Source of the DNA: Tigriopus japonicus
Taxonomy: Eukaryota; Arthropoda; Copepoda; Harpacticoida; Harpacticidae
Length of the DNA stretch: 64,000 nt
Direction of reading: 5' to 3'
Assembly (NCBI GenBank): GCA_010645155.1
Contig: CM021317.1
Location: 8,040,206 to 8,104,205 of the forward strand
Under the pieces are notes generated by a model. The model was not told where the DNA came from, did no database searches, and worked only from the letters and a program-made list of their open reading frames with translations. Below, piece by piece: positions 34,604 to 45,679 of the stretch (the first letter of the stretch is position 1; each line of letters starts with the position of its first letter). The position numbers and the translations under genes are program-made.

Positions 34604-36083
34604 ATTATGCTTTCCGTTCTTAATGAGTCCGTGAAGAGAAGAACAAGTGCATAAAATCCGATTGAACAGAAAGATATGAGACGGTGATAATCTGAAATTG
34701 TCAAGTTTCTCACACTTTTGTTCTGAGACTTTGAAATGATTTGCAGGGAAGATCTCTGCATTGCACCATTATTCAAGTTGGACAACGAGTAGGTTTCAAC
34801 GCGGTACCCAAATTATGAATCACATTCACTCTGGGGATTGGACACTTTTCCTACCTTTCATCCTCGTCTCGAAATTAGTCCTGATATCACATTTATTTTG
34901 ATTGGCTTTTGCTTATGGGCAGGTAAACTTGGATCATATCAGAGTTGACGAGGGACACGAAACTGTTCGACTTTCCCCCTACTAATTTGTTTTGGATTGG
35001 CCTTTTTGATTGATTAGAACTTGATTATAAAAAAGGCCACGAGCTTTTTAACAAGCAAATTGTTCATTTCAATTGAACTCTTGCTTCATATGACGCTTTC
35101 GAGCGCCGCTTTTTACACTAGAAATCCAAACAAAGTCCATATGGAAGACGTGTGTATTTTGTAACATTGGTTTTTCTCCTGATCCCACAATGTCTCTTTC
35201 ATTGTTTTAAGATATATGACTCCATCCAGACTTGCAGGCAGACCGGTGCTTGGTCCCAGAAACTACTGTAAGCGATCATTTTGGGAAGAAGGAGCCTGAG
35301 ATGTGATGTGATGTGGGATGGCTATTAAGATTCATTGTACACTTCCAAAGACAAGTGTTGGGAGGAAAAGGAGGGTCTTAAGGCGTTCATTCAAGATGTG
35401 GGTGACTCTCAATGTCGCCAACGAAAATGATCTTGCGTTTATACAAATCACTTTAGTTCCATGAACTGAAGGTTTCTTGAGTTTCCCAAACCAAACGGTC
35501 AATCGTGAGCACCCTGTGTCATCTTTGTCGGATTGTCACGGATAAAGGAGGTCGGGATGCTCTTGATGTCACACTTGGCTCTTGGGATTCTTCTTTTCTA
35601 GCGCACAGTATACAATAACGAATAGAATAATTTTGTGACGAAAACATAATGATCCTCACAGTCGATTATGCGTTACATAACTTGACGCAGCTCGGTAAAA
35701 CCCAGGGACTTTTGATGGTTTGGTACCCGTTCATTTGACAACCATTGTGACCCAATGATACCACGGCGAGGTCATTTCTTGATGATGGATCGTTGACCAA
35801 TCTGTCATTGGGTCAGTGGTAAGTATTTGCGCTTGATATTATTGACTTGTTCGGCCCTCCCCCAGTAGTCGAGCCTTTCTTGGCCTTTGACCGGAGTTGA
35901 TCGTTTGGGGCCACTGCATGAACTGTACACAGAGAAAAGGGTAAACATGGCTTCTCAAGTTGAGCTGGGATCATGGAACTATTCTCATCATATATTCATT
36001 TGGTTCAAGTGGATATGTCAGACAACTTGCCATATTGTAGAAAAAGCTCCTGGCTACTTTCTCACAACGGAAAATGTACATAA

Positions 36084-36112
36084 TGGGCCGCATGTTAACG
36101 CATTTAATTCGT
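36084..36112 (+). repeat. solo MITE terminus
   Basis: AATGGGCCGCATGTTAACGC and the following TTAATTC match the outer end of the MITE at 17351-17552 almost exactly. No complementary end was found downstream, so the element is truncated or decayed. Confidence 0.55.
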
Positions 36113-36134
36113 GATGTTTAGTACGTATACTATT

Positions 36135-36172
36135 AATGGGCATGAGTAACAATGGGCATGAGTAACAATGGG
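36135..36172. repeat. 16-bp tandem repeat, 2.4 copies
   Basis: AATGGGCATGAGTAAC is repeated twice, followed by a partial AATGGG. It lies just downstream of the solo MITE end and may be part of that decayed element. Confidence 0.8.
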
Positions 36173-36807
36173 CTCAGTGTAAAAAGCTCCTTTAGCTCTG
36201 TGCACCCATTTTAGCAGAGCCAGCGGGTGCAATAAGCCTTAATTACCCACTTGCGTTATTGAGAAAACACCAGGACGAAAAAAATGCTTGTTTCGAAACA
36301 CTGGTTTGAGATACCTTGAATGCTGTCAATACATCAAGTTGATCTTGTTCTTGGGAGTGAAAATAAACCACGGTAGAAGGGTAAATCGCGTGAATACACA
36401 TTTTCTATACTCGTCGGTTAGTTTCACGTTAAGAATACTGTACTTGAGGTCAACTGTGTAGTAAGACTTGGGTTGTGTATTTTATAAAAAAGATGATCTT
36501 ATATGCGTTAAAGTATGACCCAATGTTGTCAGGTTGTACGTAACGGCAATAAAATCGAGGATACTTACTCTTAGTCAAGGAAATCATAAGACATGGAAGC
36601 CTCCGCTCAGGCGTTCAGCTGTGGATTTTATATAAATCGAATTCCATTCAAGTAAACGACTTTGTTTTGATAAGAATGATTAAACAATCATATAAGGATG
36701 TCGTTTGCTGAATTTCAGCATGGTACATTACTCCATCCACGAATAACAACGTTTCCAAATTTGCTACAGTCGCAATGCATACGCGCGGAAACGAGAGAAA
36801 ATTTGAC

Positions 36808-36837
36808 CCTACAATCGTCCTTTTGGACGATTGTAGG
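36808..36837. other. perfect 13-bp hairpin, TTTT loop
   Basis: CCTACAATCGTCC, loop TTTT, then the exact complement. Flanking sequence shows weaker inverted similarity (GCGCGGAAA and AATTTGAC against their counterparts). It could be the core of a decayed palindromic element rather than a regulatory RNA. Confidence 0.6.
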
Positions 36838-39800
36838 TGCAAATGTTCGGTCGGAAGAGCGCCCTATGCTCTGAGCTTCAAATTACTCTAACTGCCACAA
36901 ATTTCAGTCGATCAAGTTGAAATTAAGCATGTGAGCTTTGCATTACCAATCAAACACTTGGTTTGATAAGATTTTTCTCTGTCTAACACAGAATTTGAAA
37001 AATGGATTTTGCCGGTAGCCGAGGCATCCAGGTGTTTAGTGATCCTTGTTTTAGTACAGTATGGTACTCGATGACCGTTAAATTGATAAGATTCTTCCAA
37101 ATATTTAGATTTATATGTTATCACGTCGCCCATTCATAGAACAACCAAAATAAATCTAGTTCGGAAGAATACACTAACACTACAAACAAAACACTTTGTT
37201 TGATTTCATCACAATGACCGAACGTTCAACACTCTATGAGCAAAGGTTAGCGTTTTTCTATTTAGGGCTCAGTTTTTGTCAGGACATCGTCAACGGTGGA
37301 CAATGAGGATTTGCCTTATCGATTAAGACTCCATTGTTTATCAAGAAATTTTATTGGCTTTAGATATTTAATTCGTAGTAAACAGGTTAAACTTGGAACT
37401 CACGGTGGACATTCCCCTTACCTTATCCTAGTCGGTCAGAAAAGGTTTCGCGTTATGATTTTAGTTGCATGTACTAAGTTAGATGATAATTACAATTAAT
37501 CAGAACTCAAATCAAGGAAACTTTTTGACGTTCATCCACACCCACAGCCGGAGAACCATTCTGACACCGGACATGAAATTGCTTATCAGAAATATTTGGA
37601 CGATGTGATTTCTGGCTTCATTGACTGGGCGAGGCTCAACCCTCCGACCCTAGCATCAACAATCACCCAAAAAACCTTTTCAACTAGTGAAGTGGCAAAT
37701 AAGCTCTGAAGCGAAACCGAAACCTAATGACCACAAAATAATTCACATCCATAATTCACTTTAAATTTGTTCCTTATAATGGGTTAGAGAAGGTAAAATG
37801 ACGGTTTAAAAAATTGGAAATATACATAGGTTTTTGAACCAAAACTCTTCAAAATTTCTGCCAAATTCTAAACTTTGGAGTGCATGTCTTCCTTCTATTT
37901 TCTTGCAGGCACATCCAATACAAATTTTCTCTTTATCTTTTTTTTTACCTCTTTTTAGAGACACGACACATAACTTGAAATCCAACCCAAATTTCTTATT
38001 CATGAATATTAATGTCATGATGAGTGGTGTCCTTGAGTTCAGTTAATTCATTGGTTGAAGTCGATGTTGGAAGGAGTAAATTCGTATTCCCTCTAAGGTC
38101 AAAAGAGAGCATGGTTAAAACAATCGATACCGTTTTTCGTCTAGCCAACCAAGCAAGTCAATTTTTCATCCGTTGGTCAGGCAAATTGTCCCCCTAACTA
38201 CCTTAGAACATACTTCAGAATATGTTCCAAAGAATCCTGAGCGTGTTATTCCCTGTGTGTGAACGAGTGTGTCAGTTTGCTTGATTTAGGGTGACACCTG
38301 TGGATGGTCCATTTGTTTAGTGTCGTCGAGTTCCAAGTGGCCTAAGGAACGAATGTCCAAGAAGGCGAAGAAAACCTTGTCAGGTCGATTCTTTTTCCTG
38401 AAGCATGCAACGAGTCATTAAATACAAGTCTTTTGAAAGCAAGGAAACCCGAAAAATTAGCCTCGTCCAGTTGTCGTGTCACTGGAAGAAAAGACCCTGC
38501 CTTCAATATCGTAATAATTGTTTTGTAATGAAAGATTGCTTAGCTCGCATGAAACTACGTCGCACACATACGTACAGTAGCTGCTTACTAAAATGTAATA
38601 AGTAAACGTTCAAGCCTCACTTTTCATGTCATGTTCGAGTAACTTAGACACGAAAGAAGGATGGATCTAGGGATGTCACATTTCCGGTCCTGCCACAAAA
38701 CCCGAACTCACAAGACGTACGTTCATAGATTTGTCAAGGAAATGGAAACATTTTTGTCAACTCCTTAACCAACGTCAGTGGGAAATTGTAAATGCAAGAT
38801 GAAAAACTCGACAGTTTTTTTTCCTGCCCAGAGTTTGGCAAATCTCGTTTTAAAAGATGGAACAGACCAGAGGGAAATATCCTGGGAAACGTTAAAAGAG
38901 GTCTTGCCTTAAATTTGCCTTTGATGTCTTTGAAAAGGTTCTTGCTTGAAGTCATCAGAGAGCTGCTGTGACAACAGCATTGGATTTAACCGGTCCTTAG
39001 TTGGGTGGCTACAAAACAGCCATCGGGACAACAACGGGGTATTGAAAAAGTTCAGAACACGGAACCAAGTGGAGGAAGCCCTCACTGTTCCACATTCAAC
39101 AAACTCCAAGAAATTGGAAAAATATCAAATGATCGTCCAATGCTCCCCTAAAATTGATCGGAAATGCCAAGAACCTTCTTCAATACAATTATAGTACGCT
39201 TTGAAAAAGATGGTAGTAGTTTTTATATGCTGATAGAGCAACATGTGGTTAGCATTAAAGTGAACTGTTGATTGAAAGGAACAACAAAGAGACAAGAAAC
39301 AGGCGGTTCCAATACAAGACGGAGGGGACAAAAACTTAGTTATTGCTTCACAAAGTGTGAGCAATATTTGCCACCACCAGACAAAAATACTACGCCATTG
39401 AAGCTTTTCCAAACGTTCATTCGCAGAGCATGAAATAGCTTGACAAAGGGCAATGTCTAATTTTGTCAAGTTGATTGACCAATAGAGGGTATCTATCCTT
39501 CGAATTCAGTCACAAAGCTTGATTTGGGATTTGGGTGGGAACTTTAGAGCCTTTTAGACAACTATTGTACCCTGTGTCGCTGAATGACGACGAAAGCCTT
39601 CAACTTGCGAGACTGATGATATTGTGTTTCGGACGATTGAGCTAGGAAGCTGAACTTCTCTCAACTTTTATTCTTGGCTTGAGAAAAGCGACGAATCTTG
39701 GGGATCTCCTTGAAAGACTTGATTCACAAAAGAAAGCGCTCTTCCGTACTGATCATTGAGCTACCAAAGAAAGCGTGAAGAAATGGAATGAAATCTGGTC

Positions 39801-41024
39801 TAAATGGTTCAGTGGTTGAAGAAATTAGAACTTATTTCGGGGAAAAAGAGACCATTATCATTGGGTGGTAGTTGGAAGTTTGAGTTTTTCAACCATATGA
39901 AATGTAAGCCAAGCTATTTGAAGGTTTTTTCTCATCCACTTTTGATGTTGAAATTACTGTTCTACAAATAACGTATATTCCATTCAATTAATGGCCCAGT
40001 GACCCATTTAACAACTTAATGCCGCCAAGTTTGGCTGACAATCACTAAACCTCGAAACAAGAATGTTTATGACGTTCATACTGCTTCAACTAGTGTTGTT
40101 TCTACAGTCTTAAGTAGTAAATACAGTTCCACAATATAGAACTCACCTTGATATCTCTCACATGGACGCCATTGAAACATTGAATAAGTGTATTTTAATA
40201 AAATTTTGTTATGGTGCACTATATTGAATACCAATCGGTTGTGAAAAAAATATAATCTGTCAATGTTTAATGGGCTCCAACAATCGTCTTTCAAAAAAAA
40301 TATGTCTTGGCCAAAGTTTGCCAAGTAAAATTAATGAAAGATCACTTTGACTTTTTTTGGATTAATATTTGGAACTATCAAAATAATGTGTATTTTGTTT
40401 GAGTTGCAAAGCGCAAAGAATATTTTGATTTCCTTTCTCAATTCCCTTGTCCATCATCTTGATGTCTTGTCCAAGGGCCTAACAATTTGAAAAACTGTTA
40501 ATTCGTTATGACAACTAGATGGCAAGCGGAGGCTTTCCCAAGGGAAGTGTTCAAAGGGGTTGTGGAAAAGGTGCTACAAAGGCAATAGTACTCGGGATAT
40601 ACCTCCAGAGATTGAGAAGCAGTCCTCCCGGCATGGCTTTGCGGGCCTTTAAAGCAGCTTGAATCTTAACTCTTTTTCTCTTATTTTGTGAATAAGTGTC
40701 GGGTAAGCCGTTTGAACGAGGGCTCTTATTATGCTTCCATAAGACTGATGTGATCGAGGCTTCTCTCGGCTATGAGAGAAGTGGATTAGGAGTTGGATTT
40801 ACAGCCTACCACTCCTCCGTAGCTGCGCGATGGCTTGATCGAAGAAGCGCCAAGTTCAAAGAGAGGTTCCATCGGTTCCATCCCTTTCTTTGGCCTTCCT
40901 CGCATGTGAACTAGTGTCGTACGAGGGTGTGAGAGTGTTCTCCCTCTCAGTGTGGACCCTAACTCACCTCGTCATCTGCTCTTTTCTTCTCCTTGGACTC
41001 CTTGGTTCGTTCGACTCGATGTAT

Positions 41025-41186
41025 CTATTCTTTTTCTTGTTCCTCTTGGTCTTTCTTCTTCTCCCCTTTGGCGTCCTTTAACTCCTTCGCTTTTTCATCC
41101 TTGGCCATCCATCTCTCTTTCTCTGTTTTGCGTGGCTTTGAACCATCCTGCGCAGCCTTGAATCTCTCTCTGAAGGCTGTACCTGC
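41025..41186 (-). CDS. candidate 3'-terminal exon, Lys/Glu-rich tail
   Basis: On the minus strand an acceptor (TTACCCTTGCTGCCATCAAG) leads in phase 0 into 53 codons and a TAG stop. The peptide starts AGTAFRERFKAAQDGSKPRK and continues in a highly charged helix-prone tail of Lys, Glu and Asp, ending DQEEQEKE. The phase fits the exon at 41675-41858, which ends in phase 0, so the pair makes a consistent two-exon model. A charged coiled tail is common in cytosolic and nuclear proteins; the family is not recognised. Confidence 0.4.
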   Translation of the reverse strand, partial: AGTAFRERFKAAQDGSKPRKTEKERWMAKDEKAKELKDAKGEKKKDQEEQEKE

Positions 41187-41674
41187 CTTGATGGCAGCAA
41201 GGGTAACTGTTGATTACGTCGTGTCCGTGCTGGAACAACTACCCATTCATTCACCTACCTCCTCTCTCCCTACCTCATTTTCACTCATTCAGCCGGTCCA
41301 TCATAGTACACCGGATTGGTAAAAGGACGAACTTCTGTCTTGGTGTTCCACAAGTGATTATCTTCTGTCAAATGAGCAACAGGGGAGCCCAAGTGGCGAT
41401 TGACTGGAGGGAAAATTGCTTCACGTTGCTGGTGTCGAGGCAGTGCGCAAGAGTCCTACTTTTATACAGCTAGTCTGATCAACGCGTGGTCCAAAGTTTG
41501 CATTCCATCAATCTGTCTTTTACCTTGTCCATCCCCACTTAAGGGTCTGTCTGTCCTTGTACATGTAAATGTCTCGAAGAACGTAGTACGTTTAGCAGTT
41601 TGGAACTACTCTTGAGTGAGCAGCACTTGAAGGCAAGTGAATAAGTGGTGGTGAAGAAACTCGTGGCCACTCAC
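41187..41674. other. putative intron between two minus-strand exons
   Basis: This runs from a donor GTGAGT at 41674-41669 to an acceptor AG at 41188-41187 on the minus strand, 488 bases long. No other feature was seen. Confidence 0.35.
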
Positions 41675-41858
41675 AGACTTCATCCAGCCAAAGAAGACGA
41701 AGTTTCTCGTTCCAGTTTCCTTGCTGAAGTTTCCAAGTCCCTTGAGTCCCAACCTCTTTTTCCCCTTGGCGTCGTCGTCATCATCATCGTCATCCTGTTC
41801 CTCGCCGTGGTCCGTATAAGGGCGTCCGTCTGGCTCCCTCCTCACTTTCATCCTCATT
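41675..41858 (-). CDS. candidate internal or first exon, Asp-rich
   Basis: On the minus strand a pyrimidine-rich acceptor (TTCTTCGATCCTTGTCCTGAAG) precedes one base and then 61 codons beginning MRMKVRREPDGRP. The ATG has an A at -3, so it may also be a translation start. An eight-residue Asp run is encoded by a GAT/GAC microsatellite, followed by GKKRLGLKGLGNFSKETG and FFGWMKS. The exon ends in phase 0 at a consensus donor GTGAGT. The phases fit the exon at 41025-41186. On the plus strand the same DNA reads as a membrane helix, so strand assignment rests on the splice signals. Confidence 0.38.
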
Positions 41859-44800
41859 CTTCAGGACAAGGATCGAAGAAGGCGTTTTCGTCCACGAGAG
41901 CTGCCTCGGTGTCCAATCAAACTGGCCCGCTAAGTCAACCTGTCCCGAAACGTAAACAAAAGATTCCTTTTGACATGTATCTGTTCTGGCCTGAAGCAGG
42001 TAGTCGATAGTGAATGAAAGAAGCGAGATGAGGAACACGGAACATTCCTGAAATTGATCCCACCGAAAGCGTGGCGCTCTCATGTGCGGAAAGTGTCAAG
42101 TTCCTACCAAGGACACCGGTGAGGATGCTTAAACAATAATAGACCCCAGGCCTTTGAGGCCCCGGGTTGTGCATACCTCGCTCGGGCTCGAACCTACTCA
42201 CATTCAGCTCTGGCCATGAATGACAAGGGACCAATCGGAAGTGTTACGACTCTCAAGGGCCGACCCAGAAGGCATTTCAAAGCAGACCCTGTTTTACAAA
42301 GGTTCACGAAAATTCGTCGAGGTGGAGCAGTCCCGCCTTGCCTTCCTCCTCACCCGGTTCAAGCCCCGGGGCTTTCATCCCTACTCGTGGTCGGCCTTAT
42401 TCTTTTCCGCATCCACCATTATTTCAATCTTTCAGAGCTTAACGGCTCACATTCGTCTCTCATCCTCCCGATCCTCGCCCATTGGCGTCGTGTCAAGTGG
42501 AATGAACGTCTCGGTGGGAGGAAGTGGGCAGCAAACGGCAAACCAATTGGGCCCCAATAGGGACCACAACACTGACAGGTAACTACATCCATCCCTGGCC
42601 TATAAACGTGACTCGGAAATGTATTTTCCCCCCGAGAGCTGGCTCTGACAACTTAATTCCTTGTCTGGCTGAAGAAAAGAGCCATATTGACTTTCTGAAG
42701 CGGCCTTCTAAACGCAACAACAACAACTACAACAACAACTACAACAACAACTACAACAACAACTACAACAACAACAACTACTACTACTACTCTTGAACGG
42801 TCCAATTTGGAACTGGAAAATTAATTTTGTTTAGCCGCTTGTCATCGCCGACCTGCTCGTGCTAAATGAAAACGATTTTTTAATCGCTTGGGAGGAACGC
42901 GAGCTTTCGAAAAAGTGTCTCCCTCTCATAGTAATTCTGATGTCTTCGAGGCAAACGAGTTCAATCATCGCTCTTGGCGTTGCTGTTGTTGTTCATTTCT
43001 TTTGATCGTTTCTCCGTTCTCTCGCACTCCCCTAACTTTGCCGAGGGCGTGTTGACAAAGTGCTTTCTTTGCTTCATGGGCCAATCCAGCCTATAAATCA
43101 TTCCAACTTAAGTTCAATTTGGACACTATGAGATTGTCAAGATCCCTCGATCCTCACTAGAGTCCTATTGACAAAGAAGGGCGAGACCAGCCGATCGATG
43201 TAATCCAACCGAAAGATCACTAAGATAACACTAAAATTAATTGACTACCAGAACACCTAGTTCACTACAGAAAGACTTTACAATAGAACAGACGAGTGAA
43301 AAATGGATTGGGAGAGTCGTCGATTGTCTATATCGACAGGACCCTATTGACCATGTCAACGCTTCGGAGTGGTTTACGTACTGTTGCTGCAACTGTTGGT
43401 TGGCTCTTTCGGCTGTTATTATTGCTGGTGGTCCTAGAGCAAGAAGGAAGGCTAAGCCTAAAAGATTGGAAACGATGCCTTTAATGCAGCCTTAATGGTC
43501 GAGCGTAATCCAGTTATTGGAGCTTTGTAAGGTGTTTCTCAATGCCAGAAGAACCGTGTTCCATCTCGGCATGGAACGTATTTGTAGAAGCTCAAGAGGA
43601 AGACTCTCGAGGACAGCTTTTGTTGACTGCTTCGAACCAAAGTAGTTTAGCAACAATGTTGTTTTAGAAATTGGTTCAAGACAACCAAGTGGTTTGAAAT
43701 AGAAAAGTCTTGAAGATTCGCCTAGATTCAGACAGAGGTCCTAAATTCAACAGGGTCCTTAACTTGGAACTCTGTACTAGAGTGTGCTGCCCTCTCTCGA
43801 TTTATATCGTAAAGAAAGGTTAATTCTTGCTCTCAACACCCCACCAAAGTTTGTACAATCGATTTGAACACAAAAGGTTATAACTCACTAAAGTTCCGAC
43901 AATTATTCATTTATTCATTGGTCTATTTACGTTTATCAATGAATTTTACCTGTTTGCCTCGGAAGGATAAATGATAACGATTCACGGCAAAGGGCGCATT
44001 CATTCATTCATTCATTCATTCATTCTATTTCATTCTTCTTAAACTCATTTTTGAATACCTAAACTCACATAAACTCACAGGTGGAAACTTATAAAGGGCT
44101 GCTTTGAACTGCCTAATTTCTTGGAGATTTTTTAAGAATATAATGAAAATTTTAGATTCCAAACAAAATGTCCCTTCATTTTCAAAAATGTCCTTACGAT
44201 TAAACAAAGCTATCGTTGCCCAATTGAAGTACTCTTCCTTGTCAATGTTGCTTTCACATTTCAAATGAGCCGATTCTGATTTTTGCCTTGGGCAACCAAC
44301 ATTAGCATCTAACATTCATTCGATTGTATTTAAGTCAGGAAAGATCTTCTTTAGTCTAGAATTTAATGTGGGTTGTTATGCTTCTTCGTAAGTAAAACTT
44401 ATATCTTGTGAACATGAAGGCCAAGGTTCCATTGAACTTGTTGAAGTTTTTTGGGGCTAAAAAACGATTGTTATTATATTCATTCAACATAATAGAGTGA
44501 CAACAAATCAATGCCACACCATCTGTCGGTGCTTTAGAAATCCAGGGTTTTTTTGCCCGCCCGTCAATCCCTTGGCATATTGAAGACTAAAGCAGACAAG
44601 ATTTCAATTTAGCGCTTGTTTGGAAGTTAACAATTACATAATTCATGAAGGTGGAATTGATCCCAGGTAGAAAGCCAGTCAGATAGGTAAGAACAGTCTT
44701 GTGGATGTTGTTCAAAGGACGTCAGGTCTTATGCGAATCTAGTGAGGCCTGATGAAAAATGTGATTTTCTTTCGATTGAGGCAGGTTGTTGTGAGGCAAT

Positions 44801-45232
44801 TGCGAGTTTACCACTTCATAGGCCATGTTCAACACTTACGTGGGCCCTGAATCGAAGTCAAAACCATCCTTTAGAAAGAAGAGTAATTACTGCAGGTAAT
44901 TCAGGATGACTTTGCTCTTTGAAACTTGACTTCCATTTGATTCAAATATCAGGATAATCTTTGATCAGGCACTTTCGCTATTAACCTTCCTCACGATATT
45001 AATGTGAGCAACAGATGATTATCTGTTGTCGCCTGATATCGCAAGAGTTCAGCAAATGTGGGAAAATGTTATCCAATACCGTACCCTGGTAGTGTTTCTG
45101 CAAAAAGTATTTTGAAAATATTGAGTTTAATATTTAGATTTTCCTAACTCTATAAAAGGGTAAGATCTGGAACTACACGATTTGCAAAGAAAGGAAAGGC
45201 ACAGTGAAACATTCGCCCCAGAAGATCTACAT
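41859..45232. other. no firmly supported gene; microsatellites
   Basis: A plus-strand frame at 42220-42580 ends at a donor-like GTAACT but has no recognised product. An AAC/TAC trinucleotide array lies at about 42715-42793 and encodes Asn/Tyr runs by chance. A CATT array lies at 43997-44025. The remainder is AT-rich. Confidence 0.4.
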
Positions 45233-45399
45233 CAAGGGTCGTCAACCATTTTTGGGTCAAGGCCCACTAAATCCACGAGTACCGTACTGTGCATGGCTTT
45301 TGGGCACACCATTTTGGACTTTCTCCATAGCTCCTGGGCCCACCAACGACCACCCTTGGGCCCACATTTGGGCCGCGGCCCACCGGTTGCCGAACCCTG
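45233..45399. mobile_element. 167-bp hAT MITE with perfect 8-bp TSD
   Basis: The TIRs are CAAGGGTCGTCAACC and (complement) CAGGGTTCGGCAACC, matching at 12 of 15 positions. They are flanked by exact copies of ATCTACAT at 45225-45232 and 45400-45407. The interior is GC-rich for this region, with GGGCCC-type motifs. The CAGGG...GGCAACC terminus is a common hAT (Charlie-like) form. No coding capacity. Confidence 0.9.
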
Positions 45400-45534
45400 A
45401 TCTACATGATAGTGTTAGACTAGCGTCCTCTTCACTTTAAGCAAGGATACCTTTACCTGCTTTAAGCCACATATTTTAAGAAAACAAAATCACGAAGTTA
45501 ATTTGACGTGAAAGTGACAGCAAAGGGCCAAAGT

Positions 45535-45679
45535 CGCAGTTAAAAAAAACCGTGTCGATGAGTCTTCACTTAAGGATGGTTGTGTTGACGATACCGTGAT
45601 TTATTGTGTTCCAAAAATGTTTTTGCCTTTTATTTAAATTCTAAGTTTACAAAGTGGCAAAAACGTTTGTGCCACCCTG
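45535..45679 (-). mobile_element. possible mariner-like end, truncated
   Basis: Read on the minus strand, a TA at 45680-45681 is followed by CAGGGTGGCACAAACG, a typical Tc1/mariner TIR start. The other end was not found. The inner boundary is a guess. Confidence 0.25.

Larger units (their letters stand above)
34604..41024. other. long stretch without supported genes
   Basis: AT-rich intron or intergenic DNA. It includes a solo MITE end (36084), a 16-bp tandem repeat (36135) and a hairpin (36808). Open frames here are short and lack splice signals. The interval 40880-41020 is pyrimidine-rich on the plus strand and could be the 3' untranslated region of the minus-strand candidate gene ending at 41025. 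Confidence 0.4.

Noticed and set aside
41645..42010. Calsyntenin membrane segment
   Set aside because: Only the helix and RIRA resemble it; the conserved cytoplasmic tail motif is missing and the helix overlaps a microsatellite.
42524..42796. Asn/Tyr-rich protein
   Set aside because: Encoded entirely by an AAC/TAC microsatellite.
44840..44868. 29-base minus-strand microexon between a good acceptor and GTAAGT
   Set aside because: Too short to test for coding; such pairs occur by chance in AT-rich introns.
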